From contig NZ_JAUFPL010000016.1 in the NCBI RefSeq assembly GCF_030409215.1, forward strand, positions 210,140-274,139: DNA of 64,000 nt, given 5' to 3'. Each line of letters starts with the position of its first letter. The first letter of the stretch is position 1. This document shows positions 44,278-54,233 of this stretch, piece after piece. Under the pieces are notes generated by a model. That model saw only the letters and a program-made list of their open reading frames with translations, was not told the origin of the DNA and ran no database searches. The stretch comes from Halomonas ramblicola (GTDB lineage Bacteria > Pseudomonadota > Gammaproteobacteria > Pseudomonadales > Halomonadaceae). A program made the position numbers and the translations under genes.

Positions 44278-44309
44278 CCCCAGCACCCCCCGTTTCTGGC
44301 GCGACCCGC

Positions 44310-45839
44310 TCAGCCGTGGGCCCGGCTCCTGCGGCGCTGGATCTTGTCGTCATACATGCGGTGGTCCGCCAGGCTGAGGACCTCCTGGGCGTCCGTCTCG
44401 GTGGAGCAGGCGCTGCCCATGCTCAGGCGAAGCTCGACCACCACGTTCTCGTCGTCGGCGGAGGTGATGACGCAGCGCTGACCCGCCAGGTGGGTCCGGA
44501 TCGAGTCGGCGATGCGGTTGGGCGCCGAGAGGTCCCCGGACGGAAACAGGATGACGAATTCATCGCCGCCGTAGCGCGCGAGGATGTCCTCCTCCCGGCT
44601 CTGCAGGCTCAGGCGCTCGGCGACCGCGGTGATCAGCTGGTCGCCCGCGACGTGCCCATAGCGATCGTTCACCTCCTTGAGCCCGTCGACGTCCATCATC
44701 AGCACGGCAAAATCCAGCCCCGGCGGCTGGGTCTTGCCCTCGATGCTCAACTGCAGCGCCGCCTCGAAGAAGCCGCGGTTGTAAAGCCCGGTCAGCCCGT
44801 CGCGCTCAGCGGTCTTCTTCAGTTCCAGTTGCAGCAGCTTGTTCTCGGTGGCCGCCGCCAACTGGTCGACGAACAGGGTCAGCATGCCTTCCAGGGTGGC
44901 GTCCAGCTGGGGGGCACGCACGATCAGCCAGCCCTCGTATCGCCCCAGGCGCCCCGCCATGGAGGTCGCATACAGCTGCTCATCCTCGGTCTTCTCGCTG
45001 AGCTTGATGGTGCCGGCATAGGGTTCGTGGAGCCTGGCCAGCAGGCTGCCCAGGCGGCGTTCCTCCTCGGGGCCCAGGCGCAGGCCGGCGACGGCGGCGT
45101 AACGCGTGACTTCGGGGCGCTGGCGCTCCTGGAGGAACACGGCAAACCCGTACTCGGGGAAGTCGGCATGCAGGTGCTTCAAGGAGTCATCGAGCAGGGT
45201 ATTGATGTTCGCGGCGCGATTGGCGACGACGCCGAGGTCGAGCAGGGCGTGGATGACCCGGTTCTTGTATTTGGTCTCGGCAATGCTCTGCCTGATCTTG
45301 CGGTTCTGGCCGTACATCACGTTGGCCAGCGCCAGGAAGTAGACCACCGCGCCGGCGGCCTGATAGATATCCACCCCGGTGCTGACGTAGGGACGAAACT
45401 CGAATCCCGTCAAGGCCCCCCAGCCCAGGGCGCCGCCGGCGAACAGCGCAGCCGAGACGGCCATTCGGCGCAGTCCGCCGACAACCATGTTGTTCATCAG
45501 GCAGGCGAGCCCGATGGCCAGGGTGGCCCAGGCGTAGTAGTCCAGCACGCCGCACCAGACGCCGAACAGCAGGCTGTCGAAAAGCAGGTTGCGGAACTCG
45601 GCACGTTTGGAGTCATGCGCCAGGGCGGCGTGGGCGTATGCCACCCCCGGCCACAGCAGCAGGAGCAGGCCCGGCAGGATCAGCGACCAGTCGCTGCCCT
45701 CCACCAGGGCGATCCACACCGTGAGCCCGAAGGTATGAGCAAAGGCGAAGGCGCGTGGCGTCAGTGTCGCCAGGGCGAGACGATGGGGGCGTTTGAGAGA
45801 ATGCGGCGCCCGGTATTGAAGCGACTTGATATCCAGCAT
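44310..45839 (-). CDS. MASE2-GAF-GGDEF diguanylate cyclase
   Basis: A 509-residue inner-membrane cyclase. A MASE2-type membrane sensor (about 25-180, hallmark LWPGVAYAHAALAHDSKRAEFRNLL) is followed by a coiled-coil linker, a GAF-like domain (about 200-330) and a GGDEF domain (about 345-500, ARYGGDEFVILF). RxxD (REED) before the signature gives product inhibition. No clear ribosome site precedes ATG 45839. This is the second cyclic-di-GMP enzyme in the window. Confidence 0.88.
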   Translation of the reverse strand: MLDIKSLQYRAPHSLKRPHRLALATLTPRAFAFAHTFGLTVWIALVEGSDWSLILPGLLLLLWPGVAYAHAALAHDSKRAEFRNLLFDSLLFGVWCGVLDYYAWATLAIGLACLMNNMVVGGLRRMAVSAALFAGGALGWGALTGFEFRPYVSTGVDIYQAAGAVVYFLALANVMYGQNRKIRQSIAETKYKNRVIHALLDLGVVANRAANINTLLDDSLKHLHADFPEYGFAVFLQERQRPEVTRYAAVAGLRLGPEEERRLGSLLARLHEPYAGTIKLSEKTEDEQLYATSMAGRLGRYEGWLIVRAPQLDATLEGMLTLFVDQLAAATENKLLQLELKKTAERDGLTGLYNRGFFEAALQLSIEGKTQPPGLDFAVLMMDVDGLKEVNDRYGHVAGDQLITAVAERLSLQSREEDILARYGGDEFVILFPSGDLSAPNRIADSIRTHLAGQRCVITSADDENVVVELRLSMGSACSTETDAQEVLSLADHRMYDDKIQRRRSRAHG

Positions 45840-46019
45840 GCGGGCTCGTGGTTGTCTGGCCTGCCGATTGCAGGCTTGCGCGAGGTTGAGATGTATTGGG
45901 TATGACGCTGTCTCATACGAATTACCGAGTAGCCTAGCACTGCCAGGGCCGAGTCGGGCATTGAACGCAATGACGGTGCACTAGACTGGAAGCCACCACC
46001 ATAGCCGGGAGGAGACGTC

Positions 46020-46505
46020 ATGCTGCTCGAAGGTTCCTGCCACTGCGGCGCGGTGCGCTTCCGCGTCGACTCGTCGCACCCCTATCCCTACCAGCGCTGT
46101 TACTGCTCCATCTGCCGCAAGACCGCGGGGGGCGGCGGCTACGCCATCAACCTGAGCGGGCGCACCGAGACGCTCGAGGTCGAGGGCGCCGAACACAAGG
46201 GCGTCTACCACGCCGTGGTCGACGGCGAGCCAAGCCCCGGCGAGCGCCACTTCTGCCGCCACTGCGCCAGTGCGCTGTGGGTCTATGACCCGCGCTGGCC
46301 GGAGCTGGTCCACCCCTTCGCCTCGGCCATCGACAGCGAGCTGCCGATCCCGCCCGAGCGGGTCCACCTGCTGCTCGACAGCAAGGCCAGTTGGGTGGAG
46401 GTCGAGGCGCGCGACGATGACAAGTGCTTCGCCGGCTACCCCGAGGAGAGCATTGCCGAGTGGCACCAGCGGCTGGGGCTGGAGCAGGAAGAGGGCGAGG
46501 GCTGA
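46020..46505 (+). CDS. GFA/CENP-V family zinc protein
   Basis: A 161-residue GFA family member with Cys sets CHCGAVR, CYCSIC and CRHCASA, differing clearly from the gene at 13117. GGAGGAG precedes the start. It is the last gene of the high-GC backbone before AT-rich accessory DNA. Confidence 0.85.
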   Translation: MLLEGSCHCGAVRFRVDSSHPYPYQRCYCSICRKTAGGGGYAINLSGRTETLEVEGAEHKGVYHAVVDGEPSPGERHFCRHCASALWVYDPRWPELVHPFASAIDSELPIPPERVHLLLDSKASWVEVEARDDDKCFAGYPEESIAEWHQRLGLEQEEGEG

Positions 46506-47201
46506 GCCCCTGGCCGCGGCACGGCGATGCAGCACCGGCCATGCCGTGGCCGCCATCGACCCAGGCCGCTTTGCATCGGCAATAACACTTGCTTACTCTG
46601 GAGCAAAGGCCGCTGAAGACGGCCGGTGGAAACGCAGAAAATCAGGAACGAAGGGACTACCGCATGGATGGCAGGGCGCCATCACGGGGTGCAGGGTAGG
46701 GGCGGTAGCGTGCCTTCGATGCCTTGAGATGCTCTTCCCATGAGCCTGCGATACCCTCAGTCGACGAATTCCCGGTGAGCCAGTCGACGCTTCGCCGGTC
46801 GCCGTAGCCCAAGGCCGAAGTCACCATCCCATGAATTCACCTTGTAGGAGGGCAGCTTTGCTGCGCGACTGGGGGCCGAAGTCATCCTTCCATGAACTCA
46901 CATTGTAGGAGGGCAGCTTTGCTGCGCGACTGGAGGCCGAAGGCCTCCCATGCTGGCGGGATGTCGCACGCCATGGAAGCGAATGAAAATAGCGTATCCA
47001 TACGGCGCCCCCTCGATGCAAGGATATACATACCGTTTTATTGGTGCCAGAAAAACGCGCAAGCGCGCGAATCCTGTATAGGTGGCCGAGCTATGCTTCG
47101 GGGTTCGTCAAATCAATAGGTTAGGTATGAAGAGGCGCGCTCGATAGTATTATTGAACGCGCAGGCGTGTTCATCCAATATCAGAGCGTGCAGTCTAATC
47201 A
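46506..47201. other. Intergenic stretch at the backbone/accessory boundary
   Basis: About 700 bp with no gene I can support. It holds REP-like hairpin repeats (46811-46945) and then turns AT-rich. No tRNA or integrase gene is visible at this boundary. Confidence 0.6.
46811..46945. repeat. REP-like imperfect repeats, 61-bp spacing
   Basis: TTGTAGGAGGGCAGC starts at 46842 and again at 46903. Each contains GCAGC-TTT-GCTGC, a small perfect hairpin, and ends with GCGACTGG...GGCCGAAG. A further partial copy (GGCCGAAGTCACC..., from 46813) precedes them. The look is that of chromosomal REP/BIME-type elements. Confidence 0.8.
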
Positions 47202-47294
47202 CAGTTGAACAGTTGAACAGTTGAACAGTTGAACAGTTGAACAGTTGAACAGTTGAACAGTTGAACAGTTGAACAGTTGAACAGTTGAACAGTT
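47202..47294. repeat. Octanucleotide tandem array, 11 copies of CAGTTGAA
   Basis: Eleven perfect head-to-tail CAGTTGAA units (47202-47289) plus a partial copy to 47294. The array ends about 29 bp before the start of the next gene, so it lies in its promoter/leader. Because slippage changes length by 8 bp steps, it could shift promoter spacing and switch expression. Confidence 0.95.
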
Positions 47295-47322
47295 ATGCAT
47301 TTTTGAGACATTGGAGAAAATT

Positions 47323-47609
47323 ATGAAATTACTCAATAGGGAAGAATTCAAGAAGGCGGCTGGAACGCCTCTTTTCCAAAACCGAGACTTCTCTCTTTAT
47401 GATGGTGCCCCATATGATTGCGTTTGTGGGGAAAGCATCACTTTAACCAATTCTCTGGTCAACATTTTGCGTCAACAGGGGGTAGCGCTAAATTCATGGT
47501 TCAGTGCCCAGATAACCAAAATGCGGCAACACTGATTAAAACCAAGAATAAATTTCTGATTTTGTTTGATCGATTTGTTTCCCTAGCTGGTTGTATGGAA
47601 AAAGAATAG
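47323..47609 (+). pseudogene. Frameshifted small gene upstream of the DUF4011 operon
   Basis: ATG 47323 has GGAG six bases upstream. The first frame codes MKLLNREEFKKAAGTPLF and YDCVCGE, then loses sense after about 47430. The next frame continues plausibly as KHHFNQFSGQHFASTGG and KFMVQCPDNQNAATLI to a stop at 47609. One extra G in the GGGG run near 47428-47431 explains both halves, giving a protein of about 95 residues with CxC and further Cys. It is either a pseudogene, a programmed frameshift or a sequencing error. No family is recognised. Confidence 0.65.
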
Positions 47610-47645
47610 AACCTTCAAAAGTTAACTTATTAAGCGGAAGAAACA

Positions 47646-48323
47646 GTGGCTAGATTGATAGGAAAACTAATTGGCTTGATTATCAATATAATCATGATTC
47701 CAATTGTTATTGTGCTCGTCATTCCAATGGGGGTATTAAAAGCTAGGCGGGCTAAAAAAAGCAGGCTTCTTTTTACTGGTGAAGAACAGGCGTTGTTAGC
47801 GAAGGCACAGAGGGCAATCAATATGGAAAATAATGGCCTGCTCTCCCCAGATCGAGATCTGCTTGAGGTGGCGAGATGTATTGAGGATGCGCGATGTGAT
47901 TATCAAATAATCAAAAATCGCGAACGATTCGATGCATCATTTTCAGAATTTGTACTTCCTAAAATTGAAGAGTGCCAGGTAATGGATTGGGACAATGTTA
48001 TCAGTTATTTTGAGCTGTCCCGTTTTCTTTCTTCTGATTCTCACCATGAAGTACCTAGTGTTCAAAATCTTCTGCGAGCACTTCAAAACTATATAGCTGG
48101 CTATAAAAATGAACATGGATTTCACCCAAAAACTGTCATGCTAGATCACAATGTTCATATGATGTTTGCTCATGCTGGAATTTATCGAAATGGAAATCAC
48201 TATTTTGGCGAAACCGAGATAATTCCAGTTGCAAATATTGAAGGCGGAGCCACTTGGCAGGCTGTTGATCCTGCTCCGGCAAGTGACAGATTTGACAATT
48301 TTGATGACGATATTCCGTTCTGA
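47646..48323 (+). CDS. Membrane-anchored hypothetical protein, probable defence partner
   Basis: A 225-residue protein. A strong N-terminal hydrophobic region (about 5-29, very Ile-rich) anchors it, and a soluble domain follows with no recognised family (ARCIEDARCDYQIIKNRERF, HPKTVMLDHNVHMMFAHAG). GTG is the start. The stop is immediately followed by the start of the DUF4011 helicase gene, so the two should be co-transcribed. Codon use is AT-rich like the rest of the island. Confidence 0.6.
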   Translation: MARLIGKLIGLIINIIMIPIVIVLVIPMGVLKARRAKKSRLLFTGEEQALLAKAQRAINMENNGLLSPDRDLLEVARCIEDARCDYQIIKNRERFDASFSEFVLPKIEECQVMDWDNVISYFELSRFLSSDSHHEVPSVQNLLRALQNYIAGYKNEHGFHPKTVMLDHNVHMMFAHAGIYRNGNHYFGETEIIPVANIEGGATWQAVDPAPASDRFDNFDDDIPF

Positions 48324-51300
48324 ATGACAGGGCATGGGATGAATCCAGCGATTAGCAAGCTTTATCAAGTTAAAAATGGAGGAGAGATGTCTCCTCAAGA
48401 TTGCGAAAAAATCAATGCAGAGCTCTCAATGATGAAAGCTGATGATATCCCTGATGAACAGCGGGAGAATGTAGCTGATTACTTGGCCTCTGCATTTAAC
48501 TGTCAATTACCACATCCCGCTAAAGGCACTGGGTCATCAGCCGCCCATCTCAGCGATGAAAGACTGGCAGACGAAGCGGCCGGCGCTATTCCAGAAACGT
48601 GTTATCAATCATGCGGGACCCGACAGTTAGGGTTTAAGGGAGAGGTTCAATTTATGTCAACTCAGTATAACGCAGATAAAAATGATTCAGATCATGGAAG
48701 TGATTTTACGACTGAAGCATTGGAAGAGATGCGTAAAAAACTTCTTGACTTGACCTCCCGAAACCGGCTTCTGAATTTCCCTATCCAGCAAAAAGGGTCA
48801 TCACTAAGAGTGGTTGGGGCTAGTCCTGACAGCTTGTACGATACCCTTGTTTCGGAAAAGGCATTGAAGTTTCATGCAGTGCCGCAGCCCACTATGGAGC
48901 AACTTGTTGAGTTTGGGTATCTGGCTGAGGATGAAGAAACAGGCGAACTGAAAAGAGTTAAGTCAGATCCTGATGCAAGAACATGGGCAAAAGAGCTGGG
49001 ATTTTCCACAAGTTATGAATTTGAAGAGAGTGGTAGCAGAGGAGGAAAAGGCGGGGCAGCCAGCGATGGAGTTCAGGTGCTGCTGTTTGCGCCAGAAATG
49101 GAAGCAAGGCTCAGGAATATAAGAAGCAAGGCCAATACAGCCTTAGAGGAAATGGGAGCCGGAATATTATACTTTTCTATGGGCTTCCTAGAGTGGTTTG
49201 AAAGTGAAGACTCAAAAAAATCTAGGTTGGCGCCATTGTTCAATATTCCCGTGTTCTTGAAGCGCGGGCTGATAGACTCAAAAACAGGCGTATACAAGTA
49301 CACGGCCCACTACACTGGTCAAGACATTATTTCCAATCTTTCCCTTAGGGAAAAGATGTTTATGGATTTTGGTATATCCTTGCCAGATATAAGCGAGGAA
49401 GATAGTCCTTATGCTTATCTTGACCTGGTGGAAAGTCAGATAAAGCAGAATAAGCCTGCCTGGAAGGTGAATAAAACTTCCGCTCTTACGCTCCTGAATT
49501 TTGGCAAGATGCTGATGTATCTTGATCTAGATAAAGGCCGATGGCCCGATGGCGAGAAGAACATTATCAGTCATCCTGTTATTGACAGGTTCTTCAGGAG
49601 CCAGGAGTCTTCAGAAAATGAAGGAGGCTTGGGCGTTAGCTTCGAGCATAATATTGATGAAATCCCAGATATCCATGAGTCATACCCAATTATAGATGAC
49701 GCTGACAGTTCCCAGCACAGCGCAATGATTGATGCGCTTAAGGGAGATAACTTAGTCATTGAAGGCCCACCCGGCACAGGTAAGTCACAAACTATAACAA
49801 ACCTAATCGCTGCTGCAATGCATCAAGGCAAAAAGGTGCTTTTTGTAGCTGAGAAAATGGCTGCTCTAGAGGTCGTGAAAAAAAGGTTAGACCGTGCAGG
49901 GCTAGGGGTATTTTGCCTTGAACTACACAGTCATAAATCACAAAAGAAAAAAGTAATATCTGACTTGCAGGAGAGGCTTACTTTCCAAAAAAAATTACGC
50001 TCCACAAGGTCAATTGATGCGGAAATTGCCAGATATGAGCAGTTGAAGAATGAACTTAATGTTTACGCTAAAGAGATAAACTCAACTTGGAAGAGCACCG
50101 GAAAAACGATACATGAGATATTTTCTGCAGCAGCACGTTTTCGGAGGGAAGTGCCACTCCAACCTAAAGAGCTATGGATAAATGGACTTGATGGTGATGG
50201 CTTCAGTGAGGTGGAAAGGCTAAAGTTTCGAGATCAAGTCCGAGAATTTAAAGAAATTCACTCCGAGATGAAGCGTCAAATCGGAGACGGGGCAAAGATT
50301 GAAACCCATCCGTGGCATGGAATCGAAAGTGAAAATATAAGTTTTTTCGACTCCGAAAGGGTTGTTGCTTTAATTGAAGATTGGCAGAAGACTTTAAGCA
50401 ATGTCTTAGAAGAGTCGCGTGCAATTTGTGATGCCTTTGGGCTTGATAACGAAGAGCTCGTAACAGTCTCGCAGGCAGAAGCGTTAGAGCATGATTTCAA
50501 AGCCTTACCTAAGCTGACTGAAGATGAGCTCCTTGTGGCTCTGTCAAACTTAGATGCAGATACATGCAAGGCGGTTGAGTATTATCTTGAAGAATTTGAG
50601 AGTATTCAGAACTCTTATTCTCGTCTCTCAAGGTTAGTGGATCATTTAATACTTAATAAAGTTGTGTCTAATGAAGAAGGGGTTGATCTAAATGATCTTA
50701 TTGCGGTTACAGGTGCCGAAGGCTCTGTGCTGGTGTCTGAGATAGCAAGAAAGCTAAAGAAAATTTCAAGTGTAGAAGGAGAAATCAAAGAGCTGTCTCA
50801 GAGTATAGATGACTTCAAAGAAGCTTTGCCTCCTAACCTGGCTTCACAAGTTGGTTATAGTAAAGAGGGATTGCAGCATACCTTAGACCTACTAACTTTG
50901 ATTTCAGGAGTTGACACAAAACTTCTTTCTTTGAGATCTAGTCATCTCGACGATGATGAGATTGATTCTGCTCTCGATGAAATGGCTCTATGGCTCGGTG
51001 ATTTGTCACCTAAGCGTGAATTGGTTGATAGGGTTTTTAGCAGCACTCGGTTGCCATTTTCCCGTGAATTGAAAGAAATTAAGAATGATGTTGATAGGCC
51101 TGGTTTAGGAAAGTGGTTTGACGGTGACTGGTGGGCAGCCAGGAAACGCCTTACATCACTGTCATCTTTAAAGAAGCCCAGTATTAGTACGTTGATGAAC
51201 AGCATTGATGGTGCCATAGGCTTTAAAGAAGCATACGAGGATTTCTCAGGTCGTGGGTACGAAGACGTCATTGGGCCACATTTTCGAGGTATTGATACAG

Positions 51301-54155
51301 ACGTTAAATCTTTATCAAGTTTGCGCCGGTGGTATAAAGCAATACGTAAAAAATATGGATATGGCTTTGGGAAAAAAGCTGTATTAGCAGATGAAATTTT
51401 AGAGTTGCCTGCCGGCATAATAAAAGGGGCGCAACATCTTGTGGAGTTGGGTGTAGCAGGGAATCTGGAAAAAATTATAAATTTGTTGTCAGAAGCTAAT
51501 GAATTTCTGCCTGTGGTCGGGGAAAAGCTGAAGAACTCTCAAAACTTGATTGAGGGTGAGTGCTCGGCATCCAAGATAGGGCATAGTGTTGCTGTTGAGA
51601 TAGAGAAGTACCAAGAGTATTTTAAAAGTCTAGAGGTTCCTGTTGGGGATGCTGTCGATGCAGCCGAAGAGCTGAAAAAGACACGTCAAAGGCAAAAGGC
51701 ATTGGAAAAAAATAATGTTATAAGTGAGGTCTTTTGCCGAGGCGTTGAGCTTAAGTTCGGAGTCGAGAGTGATAGTGTTGCTCAAGTCTCTCGGCTTTAT
51801 GCAACCGTAAATTTTGCCATTTATATTAGGAATAATGTTAAAAATAAAAAAGTGAGAGACTCGCTTCTTGATGTTTCCGATTATCAAGAGTATAACTTCC
51901 TGGCTGAGAGTGGGAGGTCATATATAAACTATTTAAATGATTTTTATCGTGCAAGGGAAATCTTGGAGGAAGAGGCTGGTCTGGTTTTTTCTCTCTGGAC
52001 TCGTAGTTGTGGAGATGGATTCATTTCTCTTCTTGATAGAAACAAAGAGGCAGTGAGTAAAAAAGAGTGGCTTAATGATTGGGTTAATTATGCTCACATT
52101 AAGTTTGAGATGAGCGAAAGTGGCCTAGGAAGTATTTGGGGTAAGGTAACTTCCGGAGAGCTGGATGTCTCAATTGCTGAGAAGGCACTTTATCTTGCTG
52201 TTTATGATCAGCTCTCGCGTGAAATTATTGGTGAGCGGCCTCACTTGGCAAAAGTGTCAGGTAAAGGGCAAAAGGCTAAACAAAAAACATTTCGAGAGTA
52301 TGATGAAAAACTAAAAGAGTTGCAAAGTGAGCGAATAGCAAGTCAAGTCTCTATGCATCGAGCTCCAACGGGTATATCTGGCGGAAGAAAGTCAGAATAT
52401 ACTGAAATGTCCCTAATCAACAATGAGACTGGGAAGAAAACAAAGCATATACCAATCCGACAGTTGCTGGATAGAGCTGGCGTCACTATTCAAGAACTAA
52501 AACCCTGTTTCATGATGGGGCCAATGTCTGTGGCGCAATATATCAAGCCAGGGAAGCTTGGTTTTGATCTCGTGGTGATGGATGAAGCATCTCAGGTTAA
52601 GCCGGAAGATGCATTGGGCGTTATTGCGAGAGGTGGCCAGCTAGTTGTTGTAGGTGATCCCAAACAGCTTCCTCCTACAAGCTTCTTTGATCGCCAAGAT
52701 ATTGGAGATGAAGATGATGATATTGCAGAGGTGGCTACGACAAACAGCATATTGGATGCTGCGCTGCCATTATTTAAGATGCGCCGATTGCGTTGGCACT
52801 ATCGCTCTCAGCATGAAAGCTTGATCGCCTTCAGTAATCGAAATTTTTATCATAATGACTTGGTTATATTCCCATCTCCCAACTCTCGTTCGGATGAGTA
52901 TGGCATAAAGTTTCATCACGTAGTTTCTGGCCGTTATGTTAATCAGCACAACATTCAAGAGTCTCGTGTTGTTGCAAAAGCAGTGGTAAGCCATGCTTTT
53001 AATAACCAGCATGAGTCACTTGGTGTTGTTGCCATGAACTCTAAGCAGCGTGAGCAAATTGAAAGAGCTATAGAAGAGGAGTGCAAGTCTAGTGATAGAG
53101 TTGCAGAAGCTATCGAGCATTTGAGGGATAGAGAAGATGGTCTTTTTATAAAGAATCTGGAGAATGTTCAGGGTGATGAGCGAGATGTGATATACATTTC
53201 CTTTACCTACGGTCCGTCTGAAGTTGGTGGGCGTGTATATCAACGATTTGGCCCAATAAATTCAGACGTTGGTTGGCGACGACTTAATGTGCTCTTTACT
53301 CGCTCAAAGAAAAGAATGTATGTGTTTAGCTCTATGCAGTATGGCGATATCCTGACCAATGAAGGGTCGAAGAAAGGTGTCGTTGCACTGCGTGATTTTC
53401 TTAATTACGCAGAAAATGGAAAATTAGATAGCGCTACTTACCATACAGGAAAGTCTCCGGATAGTGACTTTGAGGTTGCTGTTATTGACGCGCTTGCTGC
53501 GGAGGGGTTCCAGTGTGATCCTCAGGTAGGCGTTGCGGGATTTTTTATTGATATAGCTGTTAAAGACCCTGGTCAGCCAGGCCGCTATTTGATGGGGATT
53601 GAATGTGACGGCGCCACTTACCACTCGGCTAAAAGCGCACGGGATAGAGATCGCCTAAGGCAAGAAGTGTTGGAAGGGCTTGGATGGCGAATCCGGCGCA
53701 TCTGGTCGACAGATTGGTTCAGTAACCCCCAAGGGGAAATCGATCCTATTATTCGCGAGCTGCAAGAGCTTAAGTCCGTTCCTATAGAGGCGACTGATGA
53801 CAAAGTAGGGGATGGTGGCCTTGAGGAGCTTCAGACTAGGAAAGAGGGTATAGAGCCGATTGAAGACGAGCCCCAATTTGAACTGTATTCTCAAAGTGGT
53901 GAGCTCTCTCTAAGAGAGCAGCTCGAAGAGGTGGCTGAGAAAGTGATTTTGGCAGACTTTCCTGACACACCCAAAGAACATCGCCTACTTCGGCCTGCGA
54001 TGATAGAGGCGCTAGTTGAGCATGAGCCGATCGATCGCACTGAGTTTGTTGAGTACGTGCCTGAATATATTCGTAAAGCTACTGATGTCAATGAAGCCAA
54101 AAAATATCTTGATTATGTGCTTAGCATGATATCTGGGAATGAGGTTGAGCATTGA
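48324..54155 (+). CDS. DUF4011 - SF1 helicase - Vsr-like nuclease - DUF3320 protein
   Basis: A protein of up to 1,943 residues. An N-terminal DUF4011 region begins about 130-150 (EEMRKKLLDLTSRNRLLNFP). SF1 helicase motifs: Walker A GPPGTGKSQT (about 481), a long helical insertion, DEASQ (about 1420), GDPKQLPP (about 1444), WHYRSQHE, NVQGDERDVIYISF and NVLFTRSKKR. A Vsr/MTES_1575-like nuclease follows with FFIDIAV and IECDG (about 1760), and a C-terminal DUF3320-like domain (about 1850-1930). ATG 48324 abuts the previous stop; 48339 and 48654 are possible starts. This architecture is known from anti-phage defence islands (Hhe-like, name from memory). Confidence 0.85.
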   Translation: MTGHGMNPAISKLYQVKNGGEMSPQDCEKINAELSMMKADDIPDEQRENVADYLASAFNCQLPHPAKGTGSSAAHLSDERLADEAAGAIPETCYQSCGTRQLGFKGEVQFMSTQYNADKNDSDHGSDFTTEALEEMRKKLLDLTSRNRLLNFPIQQKGSSLRVVGASPDSLYDTLVSEKALKFHAVPQPTMEQLVEFGYLAEDEETGELKRVKSDPDARTWAKELGFSTSYEFEESGSRGGKGGAASDGVQVLLFAPEMEARLRNIRSKANTALEEMGAGILYFSMGFLEWFESEDSKKSRLAPLFNIPVFLKRGLIDSKTGVYKYTAHYTGQDIISNLSLREKMFMDFGISLPDISEEDSPYAYLDLVESQIKQNKPAWKVNKTSALTLLNFGKMLMYLDLDKGRWPDGEKNIISHPVIDRFFRSQESSENEGGLGVSFEHNIDEIPDIHESYPIIDDADSSQHSAMIDALKGDNLVIEGPPGTGKSQTITNLIAAAMHQGKKVLFVAEKMAALEVVKKRLDRAGLGVFCLELHSHKSQKKKVISDLQERLTFQKKLRSTRSIDAEIARYEQLKNELNVYAKEINSTWKSTGKTIHEIFSAAARFRREVPLQPKELWINGLDGDGFSEVERLKFRDQVREFKEIHSEMKRQIGDGAKIETHPWHGIESENISFFDSERVVALIEDWQKTLSNVLEESRAICDAFGLDNEELVTVSQAEALEHDFKALPKLTEDELLVALSNLDADTCKAVEYYLEEFESIQNSYSRLSRLVDHLILNKVVSNEEGVDLNDLIAVTGAEGSVLVSEIARKLKKISSVEGEIKELSQSIDDFKEALPPNLASQVGYSKEGLQHTLDLLTLISGVDTKLLSLRSSHLDDDEIDSALDEMALWLGDLSPKRELVDRVFSSTRLPFSRELKEIKNDVDRPGLGKWFDGDWWAARKRLTSLSSLKKPSISTLMNSIDGAIGFKEAYEDFSGRGYEDVIGPHFRGIDTDVKSLSSLRRWYKAIRKKYGYGFGKKAVLADEILELPAGIIKGAQHLVELGVAGNLEKIINLLSEANEFLPVVGEKLKNSQNLIEGECSASKIGHSVAVEIEKYQEYFKSLEVPVGDAVDAAEELKKTRQRQKALEKNNVISEVFCRGVELKFGVESDSVAQVSRLYATVNFAIYIRNNVKNKKVRDSLLDVSDYQEYNFLAESGRSYINYLNDFYRAREILEEEAGLVFSLWTRSCGDGFISLLDRNKEAVSKKEWLNDWVNYAHIKFEMSESGLGSIWGKVTSGELDVSIAEKALYLAVYDQLSREIIGERPHLAKVSGKGQKAKQKTFREYDEKLKELQSERIASQVSMHRAPTGISGGRKSEYTEMSLINNETGKKTKHIPIRQLLDRAGVTIQELKPCFMMGPMSVAQYIKPGKLGFDLVVMDEASQVKPEDALGVIARGGQLVVVGDPKQLPPTSFFDRQDIGDEDDDIAEVATTNSILDAALPLFKMRRLRWHYRSQHESLIAFSNRNFYHNDLVIFPSPNSRSDEYGIKFHHVVSGRYVNQHNIQESRVVAKAVVSHAFNNQHESLGVVAMNSKQREQIERAIEEECKSSDRVAEAIEHLRDREDGLFIKNLENVQGDERDVIYISFTYGPSEVGGRVYQRFGPINSDVGWRRLNVLFTRSKKRMYVFSSMQYGDILTNEGSKKGVVALRDFLNYAENGKLDSATYHTGKSPDSDFEVAVIDALAAEGFQCDPQVGVAGFFIDIAVKDPGQPGRYLMGIECDGATYHSAKSARDRDRLRQEVLEGLGWRIRRIWSTDWFSNPQGEIDPIIRELQELKSVPIEATDDKVGDGGLEELQTRKEGIEPIEDEPQFELYSQSGELSLREQLEEVAEKVILADFPDTPKEHRLLRPAMIEALVEHEPIDRTEFVEYVPEYIRKATDVNEAKKYLDYVLSMISGNEVEH

Positions 54156-54233
54156 GGGGGCCCCAGTGTCAGGATGAGTGTCGTGTCCTCTGATACCCTG
54201 TTCTTAAAACCCAGGGGGCGATAGGAGCTGCTC

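Noticed and set aside
47202..47294. CRISPR-like array
   Set aside because: Units are 8 bp and contiguous with no spacers; it is a simple tandem repeat.
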